A stretch of 64,000 bases of DNA, taken from Odobenus rosmarus divergens. Taxonomy: Eukaryota > Chordata > Mammalia > Carnivora > Odobenidae. Below the pieces are notes generated by a model. That model was not told the origin of the DNA. It made no database searches and saw only the letters and a list, made by a program, of their open reading frames with translations. The stretch covers positions 90,677 through 154,676 of the forward strand of contig NW_004451870.1 of the NCBI RefSeq assembly GCF_000321225.1, in the 5' to 3' direction. A program made the position numbers and the translations under genes. How positions within the stretch are numbered: position 1 is the stretch's first letter; each line of letters begins with the position of its first letter. Below, in pieces: positions 22,940-33,849 of this stretch.

Positions 22940-23260
22940 TCTCATTTTTAAATAAACTTTTTATTTTGAAATAATGTCAGAGTCACAGAAAAGTTGCAGA
23001 CAGAGCAGAGAATCCCTGTAAAGCTCCCACCTATTTTAGTTTCCCTAAGGATATTATCTTCCATTACTGTGGTATATTTGGCAGATCTAAGAAATCAACA
23101 TTGACACATTACTGTGAACTAAACTTCAAACTTTATTCAGATTTCGCCAGTTTTCCCACGAATTTCCTTCCGTTCCGGAATCAATCCAGGACACCACATT
23201 GCATTTAGTTCTTTGTCTCCTTAGTCTCTGCTGAGCTGGGATAAGTTACTAGTTTTCCTT
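22940..23260 (-). mobile_element. Old LINE-1 3' end, antisense
   Basis: AACTTTTTATTTTGAAATAA, AGAAAAGTTGCAGACAGAGC, TCTAAGAAATCAACATTGAC and TTTATTCAGATTTCGCCAGT through ACACCACATTGCATTTAGTT follow the antisense of an old mammalian L1 3' region. Confidence 0.7.
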
Positions 23261-25190
23261 GTTTTTCTTATTCAGATTTGTAACCCAGCAGCTAAATGGA
23301 CTAAACTGATATAACTTAGATGTGAGACTGGGTTTTGATAGTTCTTCTGCTCACTCATGTTGCTATTTTCCCAGCTTGATGTTCTAACTGTTGCTAAAAC
23401 TTTGTTGCTTTGCAGTGGGCTGTTATCTGGCTGCTAGTCCCAGCTAGCTTTCACTTTGGACTTCATGCTAGCTACTTCTGGCTCACAGGCCCTTTACATT
23501 TTTCTTGGATCCATAGAAATTAACCAGATGGTTAAGATGAAAAGGTTCCAGACATATGGTTAAAGGTTACAGAATGAGGGAGCTAAAATGTTTCATATTC
23601 ACTGACTGCTCAACCTAACACCATCAAGGAGTCAGGTGAGATTCCAAAATTCTTTGGCCCTCTGGCATTGCAAATACAGTAGGACTTCACCTGCACAAGA
23701 CCAGAGGAGGTCAGACCCTCCTTAGCGTTTTGTACCATCAGCTCCTTCCAACTACAGAAGGGCATAGCCGTGCTCAGAAGCATCCATTACATTAGACAAA
23801 CCTCTCTTTGGAGTCAAGCCCAGTGTAGGGACTGCGGCTTGGTTGGATCAAGCAGCAGTGAGAATGTGCTCCTGTGGTGCGTATATGGCACTGGGACCGG
23901 TAATGCACTCATAGATCTTAAGGAACGGTATAAAGTGGGCAAGAGGAAGAGTTCTGGAAATATCTGTATGCAGTTTTGTAGCTTTAGGCTCTGATTGTTC
24001 ATTCATCTAAAGATTATCCTTGAGCTTCATAATTGATAAACTTGTCCTAACACATGGTTTTAGACAAAGAATCTTTAGTTTGGGGGCTTAATTTTTATTC
24101 CCTTGAAGTCTTCAGTGATACATAAGCCTGCTCTAAAAGCAACGAGTGAAAAAATTACTTGGTCTAACTGGATACAGAAAGTAATTTTATAAATTTACTA
24201 ACAATATCCCAATAGACTTTTCACATTATCCCCTTTACAACCCTTTGACAAAAATACAATTTAGATAAATCACAGCTTTGGAAGTACCTGCAGCTGAGGA
24301 ACACAGGAACGAAGATTATAGGGTTTTTCATGAATGCCATCCCCAAAGAGCTACAGCCAAATTATTTAGAACCTATGGGGGAAATAAAAGTCAGGGTGCA
24401 TTTATATGTAATTTTATTTGTCCTGAGGCCAGCCTGACTATGAGAAACAAAGGTTGATGTAGGGCACAAAGGTTTAGCTCAAGACAGATGTTGGACTTTT
24501 GGACTATACCTGTCAACACAGTAATTGGTACATGCATGATACCCTAAAAATTATATGTGTAATCATATAGGACATGAATTAAAAGCCAAACCTGGAAACC
24601 TTGGGCATTAACACCAGGCCAGTAAGTCACTTCTGACTCTGAAAGGCAATCGTTCAATTGTTGTACATCTTGCTAAGTGTATTGGCAGTCCCTATCTGCC
24701 AGCACTTGTATGTGGAACTCCCTATATCTTGGTGACTAGTCAGGAGCCTTGCACAGAGTTAGAAGGTGATCAAAAGATACTTGTTGGTTGAATACATGAT
24801 AGTGAATCTAATAAATATGATGAAGTTTATGCAGTATTCCTCTGCCTTTCTGGACTCCGAGAATTATCTTAAACTTGAGACTGAACTTCAAGGAGAAAAA
24901 TAGTTATGCTTCATAAAACTACAATGGACTTTTGGAGGCCAAATAGTTTTCAGGTTTTGCTTCTGGAGTAGGAGAATATGGTCATAGGTGAGCCAACAAG
25001 TATTGAATTGTCCATTCTTCTCTGTTCTCCATTCCCACGCGATTTATCCAAACCAGTCTCTTATTAACTCTTGTAGGACTATTGCAGATTACCTCCTTGT
25101 GGAAGTCCTAGCCTCAGCCTTCCTTTTATCTTAGAGCATGTTGCCTCATAGTCACCCTTTCAAAGTGCGACTCAGATCACTTCAGAGTCG
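23261..25190. other. Unique sequence; one L2 3' end at about 24690-24800
   Basis: TCAGGAGCCTTGCACAGAGT and GATACTTGTTGGTTGAATAC (about 24741-24795) resemble an L2 3' end. The open frames at 23770-23994 (plus) and 23814-24002 (minus) overlap antisense and show no family signature. Confidence 0.45.
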
Positions 25191-25194
25191 CATG

Positions 25195-26360
25195 AGGAAC
25201 ATTTTTAACAGCTTTATTGACGTGTAATTGATAAACAACACACTAAACATATTTGAAGTGTGAGGTTTGATGAGTTTTGGCATATGTATACATCTGCAAA
25301 TTCTTCTAGAATGTGGATAATGAACATAACCACTACCTCCAATAACCCTTTGACAAAGGGTTCCCCTATGTGCCCCCTTATAATCACTTCTTCTAGCCCT
25401 TCTCACCCCATTGCACACCAACCCCATTCCCAGGCAACCACTGCTCTGCTTCCTAGATTAGTTTGTATTTCGTAGAGTTTTGTATAGACAGAATCATACA
25501 GTATATAGTCTTTTTTTTTTCTGACTTCTTTCACTTACCATAATTTTATCAAGATTCATCAGGAGTCTATTCGTTTTTATTGCTGAGTCATATTTCATTC
25601 TATGAATATGCCCAGTTTTGTTTATCCATTGACCTGTTGATGGATGTTTGGGGTGTTTTGAGTTTTGATTTAATAAAGCTTCTTTGAATGAGATACAACT
25701 CTTTATATGAACTTTTTTTTTCATTTTTCTCTTAGGTGAATACAAGGACTGGAATAGCTAGGTCATGTGGTGTGTATATATTTAACTATTTAAGAAACTA
25801 CCCAACTGTTTTCAAAAGTGTTTATGACATTTTACATCCTGACCAGCAGCATATGAGAGTTCTATTTACTTCTCTAGTTACTTTACAGCCTCACCATCTC
25901 TTTGTAGAGCAGAAATTTTTAATTTAAGAAATTCTAATAAGTGTATAGTGGTGTTTCATTGCCTTGGTGACTAATGCTATTGAGTATATATTTATGAGCT
26001 TATTTTGCATGTGTGTGTGTACAGTGGATTGGTGTACTTTCCACTGTAACCTGTATATTTTGTTTGGTAGACTGTCTATTCAAACCTTTTCCCCATTTTT
26101 TTAATATTTTCAGAATTCTTTATATATTCAGAATACAAATCTTTTATTAGATTTGCAAATATTTTCTCCCAGTTGGCAGTTTGTCTATTAATCCCCTTAA
26201 CAGTGTCTTTGAAAGAGAAGTACATAATTTTGATGGAATTCAATGATCAATTTTTTGTTTTATGAATCATGCATTTGGCGTTATAGCTAAGAAATATTTT
26301 CTTAATTCTCAGTCACAAAGATTTTCTCTTATGTTTTCCTCTAGAAGTTTTGTAGTTTAA
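25195..26360 (-). mobile_element. Old LINE-1 3' fragment, antisense
   Basis: It starts with AACAGCTTTATTGACGTGTA, then AATTGATAAACAACACACT, and passes through CTGACTTCTTTCACTTACCA, TGACCTGTTGATGGATGTTT and TAGATTTGCAAATATTTTCT, the antisense 3' UTR and ORF2 end of an old L1. All reading frames are heavily broken. Confidence 0.8.
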
Positions 26361-27122
26361 TTTTTTTATTGTGGTAAAAAGCACATGAGATTTACCCTCT
26401 CAAATTTTTAAATGTCCAGTACAGTATTGTTAACTATGAGCACAATATTGTATAGCTAGTGTCTAGGAATTTTCCATCCTGTGTGACTAAAAATCGATAC
26501 CTATTTAACAACACCTTCTTTCTCCTCCCTTCAGCCTCTGACAACCATCATTCTACTCTGCTTCTATGAGTTTGACTCTTACAGATAGCTTGTGTAAGTG
26601 GAATCATGCGATATTTGTCCTTCTTTGACTGATTTATTTCACTTAACATAATGTCCTGAAGGTTCTTCCACATTGAAACATATGATAGGGTTTCCTTTTT
26701 TTATGGATTGATAATATTTCATTGTATGTGTACACCACATTCTTATTATCCACTCATCCACTGATGGATATTTAGGTCATTTACATTTTGGCTACTGTGA
26801 ATAATGCCTCACTGAACATGGGAGGGCAAATAATCTCTCCAAAGTCCTATTTTCAATTCTTTTAGATATCTATCCAGAAGTGGGATTGCTACATAATGTG
26901 GTAGTTCTATTTTTAAGTGTTGGAGGAATCTCCATACTGTTTTCCAGAGTGGCTGCACCATTTCACATTCCCACCAACAGTGCACATGTTTCCATTTCTC
27001 CCCATCCTTACCAACACTTACTATTTTCTGCTTTTTGGGAGTAATGGCATTCATAACAAGTGTGAGGTGATATTTCATTGTGGTTTTGAATTGTAGTTCC
27101 CTAGGGATGTTTTCTTATTTTT
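26361..27122 (-). mobile_element. Second old LINE-1, antisense, with ORF2 C-terminal frame
   Basis: A new L1 3' end begins at TTTTTTATTGTGGTAAAAAG. On the minus strand 26809-27078 stays open and reads TPKKQKIVSVGKDGEKWKHV, then [20 protein letters not shown], the cysteine-bearing ORF2 C-terminus. It is split at 27123 by the composite L1 tail. Related ORF2 antisense text (TACTGATTTTGTATCCTGTG) resumes at about 27711-27800 but comes from further upstream in ORF2, so there is also an internal deletion or a separate fragment. Confidence 0.85.
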
Positions 27123-27139
27123 TTTCCAGATTATTTATT

Positions 27140-27698
27140 TATTTTTTATTTTTTAATTTAATTTTATTATGTTATGTTAGTCACCACATCATTAGTTTTG
27201 GATGTAGTGTTCCATGATTCGTTGTTTGCGTATAACACCCAGTGCTCCATGCAATACATGCCCTCCTTAATACCCATCACCAGGCTAACCCATCCCCCCA
27301 CCCCCCTCCCCTCTAAAACAGTGAGTTTGTTTCTCAGAGTCCATAGTCTCTCATGGTTCGTCGCCCCCCTTTGATTCCCTCCCTTCATTTTTCCCTTCCT
27401 ACTATCTTCTTCCTTTTTTTTCTTTTAACATATAATGTATTATTTGTTTCAGAGGTACAGATCTGTGATTCAACAGTCTTACACAATTCACAGCGCTCAC
27501 CATAGCACATACCCTCCCCAATGTCTATCACCCAGACACCCCATCCCTCCCACCCCCCACCACTCCAGCAACCCTCAATTTGTTTCCTGAGATCAAGAGT
27601 GTCTTATGGTTTGTCTCCCTCTCTGGTTTCATCTTATTTCATCTTGTTTTTTCCTCCCTTCCCCTATGATCCTCTTGTCTTGTTTCTCAAATTCCTCA
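27140..27698 (-). mobile_element. Composite LINE-1 3' end (A + B tails) moved as one unit
   Basis: Reading the minus strand, the type A 3' UTR (27698 to about 27425, ending in TGTTAAAAG and an A-rich run) leads into the purine-rich linker (GAAGAAGATAGTAGGAAGGG) and then the type B 3' UTR to its A-rich tail at 27140. The flanks repeat TTTCCAGATTATTTATT exactly (27123-27139 and 27699-27715), 17 bp around the whole block. A and B were therefore reverse-transcribed from one RNA. The architecture is the same as at 1170-1770. Confidence 0.93.
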
Positions 27699-27810
27699 TT
27701 TCCAGATTATTTATTGTTAGCATAGAGAAATACAACTAATTTTTGTATACTGATTTTGTATCCTGTGACTTAGTGCTGAATTTATTAGTTTAAAACTCTT
27801 TTTAAATTAT

Positions 27811-29204
27811 AAGAGAGCAAATAGAATCAAAAGGAAACATTTTTTCCTTGCTTGGAACCTTGAGAAAAACATAAAATGTGAGTATTCATGTTGGGATATT
27901 GAATAATATAATGGGCGGTGTCTTTAGTAGCAGTTTTATCAAAACCACAGAGAATTTCCTCATAGAGTCCTTTATTATATCAGCCCTCAATAAAAGCTGA
28001 GGACATAATACTAAATCATAGTGCTGTGAAGACATTTCTACAATTGATTGATTTCTAATTATGGCATGAATCGGAGGAAAACAGGGTAGTGCGACCTCCA
28101 TGTGTCGAGACTGATAGGCTTATTTCAGAAGTGCATACCGCAGGGAAAGGAAAACCAGAAAATATGGCTTTAAATATATTAAGTTGTGAGATTATAGTCA
28201 TAGATTAAAAATAAGTGCCTTTCTCATTTTCTATCATATTCTTTCTAATAAAGCAATATAATTGCTTTATTAACCTATAAGAAGAAACTATAGTAACCTA
28301 TAATAAGAAACATTTGATTGACTTAACATGGATTTATGAGGAACTTCATGTGGAAGTTCATCTCAGTTAAAGGAGAAGCTCATGTTAGAAATTTTAATTA
28401 TAACCACAAGAAAGCAAAAATCTTTAAACTACTTTCCATTTTATAAACTCTGGTAACTTAAGTTGTAAAACTCGTTGTTTCTACTTTATATAGTTTTAAA
28501 AGGAGACCTGATTACGAATCTTTATATTATAGAGCACTTTAGACAAAACTTCTTAAAGGAGACATAAACAGAAAAGTAAACAGGAAGGTAAACTGTCACT
28601 GCAATAAGAAAAGAAAATGTGTATAAACGTGTTAATAAGAATAAAACGGGCTTCTACAACTCCCAGGAGAGACATGGGACATATAGATAGTCTCTTTCTT
28701 TTTTAAATAAATGAAGAGGAGAATGGAATGTAGGATAATCAAAATGGCTGGAGCACAGCTCTTTAAAAATAGGTTTTCAATTTGCACGACCAAAGGAATA
28801 ACATTATTTTCCCTAAAGGCTCATGAGGAAACACAAGTAATGAAGCAGCAGGCAAAACAAAAGAGAAAATGTGAATGAAACAGAAGTGGCTTGTGTTTGG
28901 GGTCCTAAAATCAACCAGCTGGATTTAATGAATTATTTTTGGGAAAACAGAACTTAAAAACAACAGTATTATTTGAAAAAATGGTCCATTTTCAAACTAA
29001 AAACCCAAATATTTAGGTAGCAGATTTTCCCTAACTCTGTATTACTGACCCAATCTGAATAAGTAATAAACTAAAATGAAAGCGGGAAGGAATGCTAGTG
29101 CTTTTAAGGGGAAATTTTAAAATGATAATGATTAGCGATCATTATTTGTCCCAGTTGTAAGCATGACTCATAATCATGATCATATGTGATTGCATGCTCA
29201 TATG
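27811..29204. other. Unique AT-rich sequence with a hairpin and a small tandem duplication
   Basis: No gene was recognised. At 28246-28272 a perfect 12-bp inverted repeat (TAATAAAGCAAT) encloses 3 bases. It runs into two 18-bp copies of TAACCTATAAGAAGAAAC (28271-28288) / TAACCTATAATAAGAAAC (28294-28311), a 23-bp period. Confidence 0.6.
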
Positions 29205-29255
29205 TGGCCTGCAGTGTATAATATTTACTATCTGGCCCTTATCGAAAAGGTTTTC
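29205..29255 (+). mobile_element. Possible hAT relic end
   Basis: GGCCTGCAGTGTATAATATT and TACTATCTGGCCCTTATCGA resemble the right end of the same family as 4153-4470. Very short. Confidence 0.35.
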
Positions 29256-29559
29256 TCCTCTTACACTGACAGATAGCATTTGAATTATCTTCCCATTAGT
29301 TGTTCCATCTGCAAGAGCAATGAAGAAAAACCATTAGAAGGAATGATTGTAAAGCACTTGACAATATTGGAGTCCAATATACATTTGTCATGACAGTGAG
29401 CAGCTTAGTTGTAGGAAAATTCCTTCTCAACTGGTTGATTGCTGCAGGAGTGTAGATTCTTCTTGTTTTATAGTTTGAGTTCCAAAGTTCAATGTAGAGT
29501 AATAGTATTTTATTCTCTCCTTTTCCAGTGATCTCAAAAGCATTTTCAAGCATTAACTA

Positions 29560-29680
29560 AACCTCATGGCAAATATTATCTCCATTTTATAAATGCAAAA
29601 ATTAAAGCAGTGAGAATTTAAATGACTTCTTTAGGGTCATGTGGTAAAATGATTGGAGGAATGGGGAATAGAACTATTCT
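29560..29680 (-). repeat. MIR fragment, antisense
   Basis: ATTATCTCCATTTTATAAAT, GCAAAAATTAAAGCAGTGAG and TTTAGGGTCATGTGGTAAAA match the antisense MIR core. Confidence 0.6.
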
Positions 29681-30250
29681 CATGAGTCAGTACATTATCC
29701 CTTTGATTATTCTCCAGCTCCAGCATACAGTTAAAAGTCATTTTAGAATTGTTTCCATTTATTCTTTTGCCATTTGGGATAAGAATAGGAAGGATACTTA
29801 GGAAGTTGTGACTTATTTCAGCCATTATAATCAATCAAACAAATCTACAAAGAAAACTTGACCAACATCTCATTCACATTCTTGATCATCACTAAAATGT
29901 GAAAGTCAGGTTAGGAGAAGATTTCAGAGGAAATTGAAATCATTTGAAATGGAACAAAGAAGGAATTTAATAGGGCTTAAAATTTGTTAAAACTATTCTT
30001 TCATTCCTTTCTGCAATGTCGGGACCCCAGTTGAAGCCAAGAAAATATCAATGTATATTGAGCTGTTGGGGAAAGAGAGATGGATTCATAATTTTCATTC
30101 TATTCTGCAAGAGTAGAGTGAGGCCACCAAATACTAAGATGAGAGAAGGATGAGTCTGAAGGATTATGCCTCCTTTTGAAACAGAAGTGCATTATCCCTT
30201 GATATCTGAAATTCTCCTTTGTCAAAGCACAGTTCAAAGGCTAAGCTCTT

Positions 30251-30501
30251 TGGGTGCCTGGGTGGCTCAGTCAGTTAAGAGCCTGACTCTTGGTTTGGGC
30301 TCAGGTTGTGATCTCAGGGTCACGATCCCAAGGTCGTGAAATCGAGCCCCATGTTGGACTCTGCACTCAGTGCAGAGTTTGCTTGAGATTCTCTTCCCTT
30401 CTCCTTCGGCCCCCCTCTCCAAAGGAGTGTGTGTGCACATGCACACGTTCTCTGTCTCTCTCAAATAAATAAATAAATCTCAAAAGAAAAACAAAACAAA
30501 A
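30251..30501 (+). mobile_element. CAN-SINE, diverged, with target duplication
   Basis: Head GGGTGCCTGGGTGGCTCAGT, body TTGTGATCTCAGGGTCACGA, CT-rich region, AAATAAATAAATAAATCTC and an A-tail patterned as (AAAAC)n. The flanks repeat CAAAGGCTAAGCT exactly (30235-30247 and 30502-30514). Confidence 0.94.
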
Positions 30502-30523
30502 CAAAGGCTAAGCTTTCCATGAA

Positions 30524-30543
30524 TTTTTTTTTTTTTTTTTTTT
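30524..30543. repeat. Poly(T) run of 20
   Basis: Possibly the complement of an A-tail from a very short or decayed antisense retrocopy. No recognisable body adjoins it. Confidence 0.8.
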
Positions 30544-30605
30544 GCTTTGGAAGGCTTATTACAGCCTCCTCTATGCTCTCTTAGAATTCTGTTGAACCTA
30601 AATCA

Positions 30606-30793
30606 CAGTAGTTCTCAGAGTGTGGTCCCTAGACCAGCAACATCAGCATCACCTGGAAGTTTGTTAGAAATGCAAATACTCACACCCTCCCCAGACCTTC
30701 TGAATCAGAAACTCAGGGGTTGGGGTCCAAGAATCTACTTGTTAACAAGTTCTCCAGGTGATTCCAGTGCCCACTAAAGTTTGAGAACCATGG
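30606..30793 (+). mobile_element. MER5A-like hAT element, full length
   Basis: The left end CAGTAGTTCTCAGA and right end TTTGAGAACCATGG are inverted copies. The interior (GTGGTCCCTAGACCAGCAAC, CATCACCTGGAAGTTTGTTA, CTTCTGAATCAGAAACTCAG, CCAGGTGATTCCAGTGC) follows MER5A. About 188 bp, the usual size. Confidence 0.85.
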
Positions 30794-31229
30794 ATCTCAC
30801 TACTTGTATTTTATTTGCAGTTTGTTGTAAGTTGCAATGATTCCACAGAGGGATTTCCAAGACTGCAGGTCTATTCTTCTCTTTTTTTTAAATCCTGAAT
30901 TCTTTGTGCTGCTGAGACCACAGAATTCACAGTGTTTGGTAGTCAATACTAACTCGTTAAATATTTGCTGTTAAATGGGTATCACACTTGAATTTGTTCT
31001 GTGAATTAGCATATCACAGTAATTGTGTTTGTAAAATATATACCCTTTGATAATTTTCCTGGGACAATAGTATAGTACTTGAGAAAACAGTATTGTGTAT
31101 TTTTTCTAGATCAAGTGAACCCTAAAAAAGTCATGCAGGTTTTCGATGTCTGCTTTGCCTTGTACCTTCCTCAGAGAAAGTTCCTTAATGATTCTGCTGT
31201 GTGCTTCTTATCCTCTTGGCAAAAGTGTA

Positions 31230-31660
31230 ATGATTTAGTGCAAGCTTTGAAGCCAGATTGATAGGAATTGTATTCCAGTGGTTCCACTCTTTCTCTGGGT
31301 TTGTTCCTGTTTCTTAACCTTTTTATACCTGAGTTTCTATCTGAAAAATAGGGGATAATGCTCATTTTGTTAAGTTGGTGTGAGGTTTAAGAAGAAAAAT
31401 TGTCAGGGCGCCTGGGTGGCTCAGTCGTTAAGGGTCTGCCTTCGGCTCAGGTCGTGATCCCAGGGTCCTTCGATCGAGCCCCGCATCGGGCTCCCTGTTC
31501 AGCTGGGAGTCTTGCTTCTCCCTCTCCCACTCCCTCTGTTTGTGTTCCCTCTCTCACTGTCACTCTCTCTGTCAAATAAATAAATAAAATCTTAAAAAAA
31601 GAAGAAAGATTGTCACATGTCAGGCAATCAATAAATGTTGGCTGCTATTAAATTATTAGC
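31230..31660 (+). repeat. MIR SINE split by a CAN-SINE
   Basis: GCTTTGAAGCCAGATTGATA, TTCTTAACCTTTTTATACCT, GAAAAATAGGGGATAATGCT and, after the CAN-SINE, CATGTCAGGCAATCAATAAA, TGTTGGCTGCTATTAA. Colinear MIR halves flank the insertion. Confidence 0.7.
31406..31598 (+). mobile_element. CAN-SINE, young, in a MIR
   Basis: GGGCGCCTGGGTGGCTCAGT, CTTCGGCTCAGGTCGTGATC, GATCGAGCCCCGCATCGGGC, CT-rich region and an AAATAAATAAATAAAATCTT tail. The flanks AAGAAGAAAAATTGTCA (31389-31405) and AAGAAGAAAGATTGTCA (31599-31615) match at 16 of 17. Confidence 0.95.
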
Positions 31661-32098
31661 TTTATTATAAACTTGAAGAAGGAACAAATAGTCTTCCACT
31701 GTGAATAATCTTAGCATGCTCAACTGATTAATCTAAAAGTACCACATAATTGCTCTACTATGAAATAATATATTTCTACACTCAGAAAAAACATCTGGAC
31801 AACCATTTATTCTCTAAATCGTTCACTAATGAAATTACTTTGTTCTGAAGAATTTAGTATTAGAGAGACTCTTACAAAGAGACCACATGCTGTCCAAGAG
31901 ATTATGGTAGACTTGAAATCCAAAAGCCCGGTATAGAGTCCTTGTTCACTTCTATTGATGGTTAGGATTTGAGTTCCAGTGATAAATCAAGGTGCAAGTT
32001 ACTTAGCAAATCAGAAGTTCAATTTTCCACCTCAGTAAAACCAAAGTGGTGATACCTTGTAAATTAATTTCATAAGATTGTTTAAAGAGCTGAATGGT

Positions 32099-32410
32099 CG
32101 GGGCGCCTGGGTGGCTCAGTTGGTTAAGCGACTGCCTTCGGCTCAGGTCATGATCCTGGAGTCCCGGGATCGAGTCCTGCATTGGGCTCCCTGCTCAGCG
32201 GGGAGTCTGTTTCTCCCTCTGACCCTCTTCCCTCTCGTGCTATCTCTCATTTTCTCTTGGTAGTGGTGGTTTCTTGCGGCGGTGGGCAGGGGGGAGAACA
32301 GCCTAGTGCTCCCAGTGCTCCATGCAATACGTGCCCTCCTTAATACCCATCACCAGGCTAACCCATCCCCCCACCCCCTCCCCTCTAAATATATAAAATC
32401 TTAAAAAAAA
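32099..32410 (+). mobile_element. Chimeric CAN-SINE with templated filler DNA
   Basis: A normal head and body (32100 to about 32255) and a normal A-tail (ATATATAAAATCTTAAAAAA from about 32388) belong to one SINE insertion: AAAGAGCTGAATGGT (32084-32098) and AAAGAGATGAATGGT (32411-32425) flank the whole. Between them lie 32256-32307, an inverted copy of 33045-33095, and about 32311-32388, an antisense L1 type-B tail almost identical to 27239-27317. The SINE disrupts a MIR (about 31990-32480). Confidence 0.9.
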
Positions 32411-32425
32411 AAAGAGATGAATGGT

Positions 32426-33629
32426 AAACATCAAAGTGCTTTGTGAAATGTAAAGTGCTACCTCAATACCAGGTGTTTCAGGTGCTGTTGCCGTGATAAT
32501 TATTATAAAACTGAACTGCTCTGATACCCGTTATTTGCTCCTGTGTTCTCTTGTGTGGCGTGGACATGGTTTATCGTTGGAGATATGAAGCGGGAGCAAA
32601 TGGAGTAGTACACTTGATAATGTAGTCACATCCCCTAAGAACGAGGTTCAGACCTTTGAAACATTTCACATGGACTAATGAAATGCTGTTAGGCATAAAT
32701 GACTTTTGCTCTGACAAATGACCCTGCTTGGATTTAAATTGGTGTCCCTGAAGTATGTAGTATTGTACTGTATCATGCAGGACCATCAGGTGCTCTGCAT
32801 TTGAAAAGAAACGTATTTTCCAGCTTACTGTCACCATGGTCCTAGTTAATCAGCTCCCTGGTGCTTCTCTTGATGATTCCAGGCTGTGCAGGAGTTCTGT
32901 GGTAAAATGACATGCTCATAGGGCTTTTGATTTTATTTGAAGCTTTCATGCTTTTGCTTGAGTTTTCTATTTCTTCTTATTTATGAATGGCACCACAAAC
33001 TTGCTGACTATTAGAATCAGCCAAAAAATTCCCTAGGATCTCTGACTGGGCTGTTCCCCCGCCCCCTCCCGCCGCAAGAAACCACCACTACCAAGTCCTT
33101 CCTTTTGCTTACTCTGGAGGTTACATGAAATAGAACTATAAGATACAGGCATGAGGTTTGGAGATGCTCTCGCTTTTCTGATGGAGAAAGGCATGGCCAC
33201 TGGATGCTTGATGTGATACATACCTCAAGGGCAGGTTCTCTAGAAAGATGGGCAGAAACATGTGCTTGGCCTTCAGGGTAGGAGACCTTGATGAGGAAAG
33301 AATGATCTAGACATTGAGAAGGCAGCTCAGGGGTGAAGTAACTTCCAAAACCCAAAAGGGATGAAGTGTCGTGACCTGGATACTAAAGAATAAAGAGAAC
33401 ATAGGCTGTGCCCACAGGGATAATATAGTAAGTGAAATACAGAAAAGCATGAGAGGAAAATGAACATAATATTAATAGAAGTCTGTAGTATAGTGCATTT
33501 CTTCTGCTTGTTTTTCTGTATTTTTCAAATTTTATATGGTGAACATGTACTATTTTTGTCAACAGGAAAAGTAAACGTTTATGTGCTATGGGACATCCAA
33601 GGAAATAGGGTAACTTCTTATGGGATTCT
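32426..33629. other. Unique sequence containing the filler donor at 33045-33095
   Basis: A MIR tail runs to about 32480. The minus-strand open frames at 32571-32837 and 33017-33355 have no recognised domain. The GC-rich stretch at 33056-33075 (CCCCCGCCCCCTCCCGCCGC) is local. Confidence 0.45.
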
Positions 33630-33715
33630 TTTCTTCTCCATCCCTATATCTCCAGAGGCTAGAATAGTACCTAGAACATTGTAGACGTTCAACAAATATT
33701 TGCTAAATGGATGAC
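33630..33715 (+). repeat. L2 LINE 3' end
   Basis: CCCTATATCTCCAGAGGCTA, ATAGTACCTAGAACATTGTA and TTCAACAAATATTTGCTAAA follow the L2 3' terminus. Confidence 0.7.
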
Positions 33716-33849
33716 TTAATTAATCTTAAAAACCACTGCAGAGCAATATGTGTCATAGGACCATGGCTATATTAAAAAGAAAAAATATAACTAAATGGTT
33801 AACATTTCGACAAGTATGAAGTCATCGGACAATATGGCCACATGAGTGA

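Noticed and set aside
33017..33355. 112-codon minus-strand open frame
   Set aside because: No recognised domain. It includes the poly-C/poly-G filler donor, and a second frame (33033-33221) overlaps it on the same strand.
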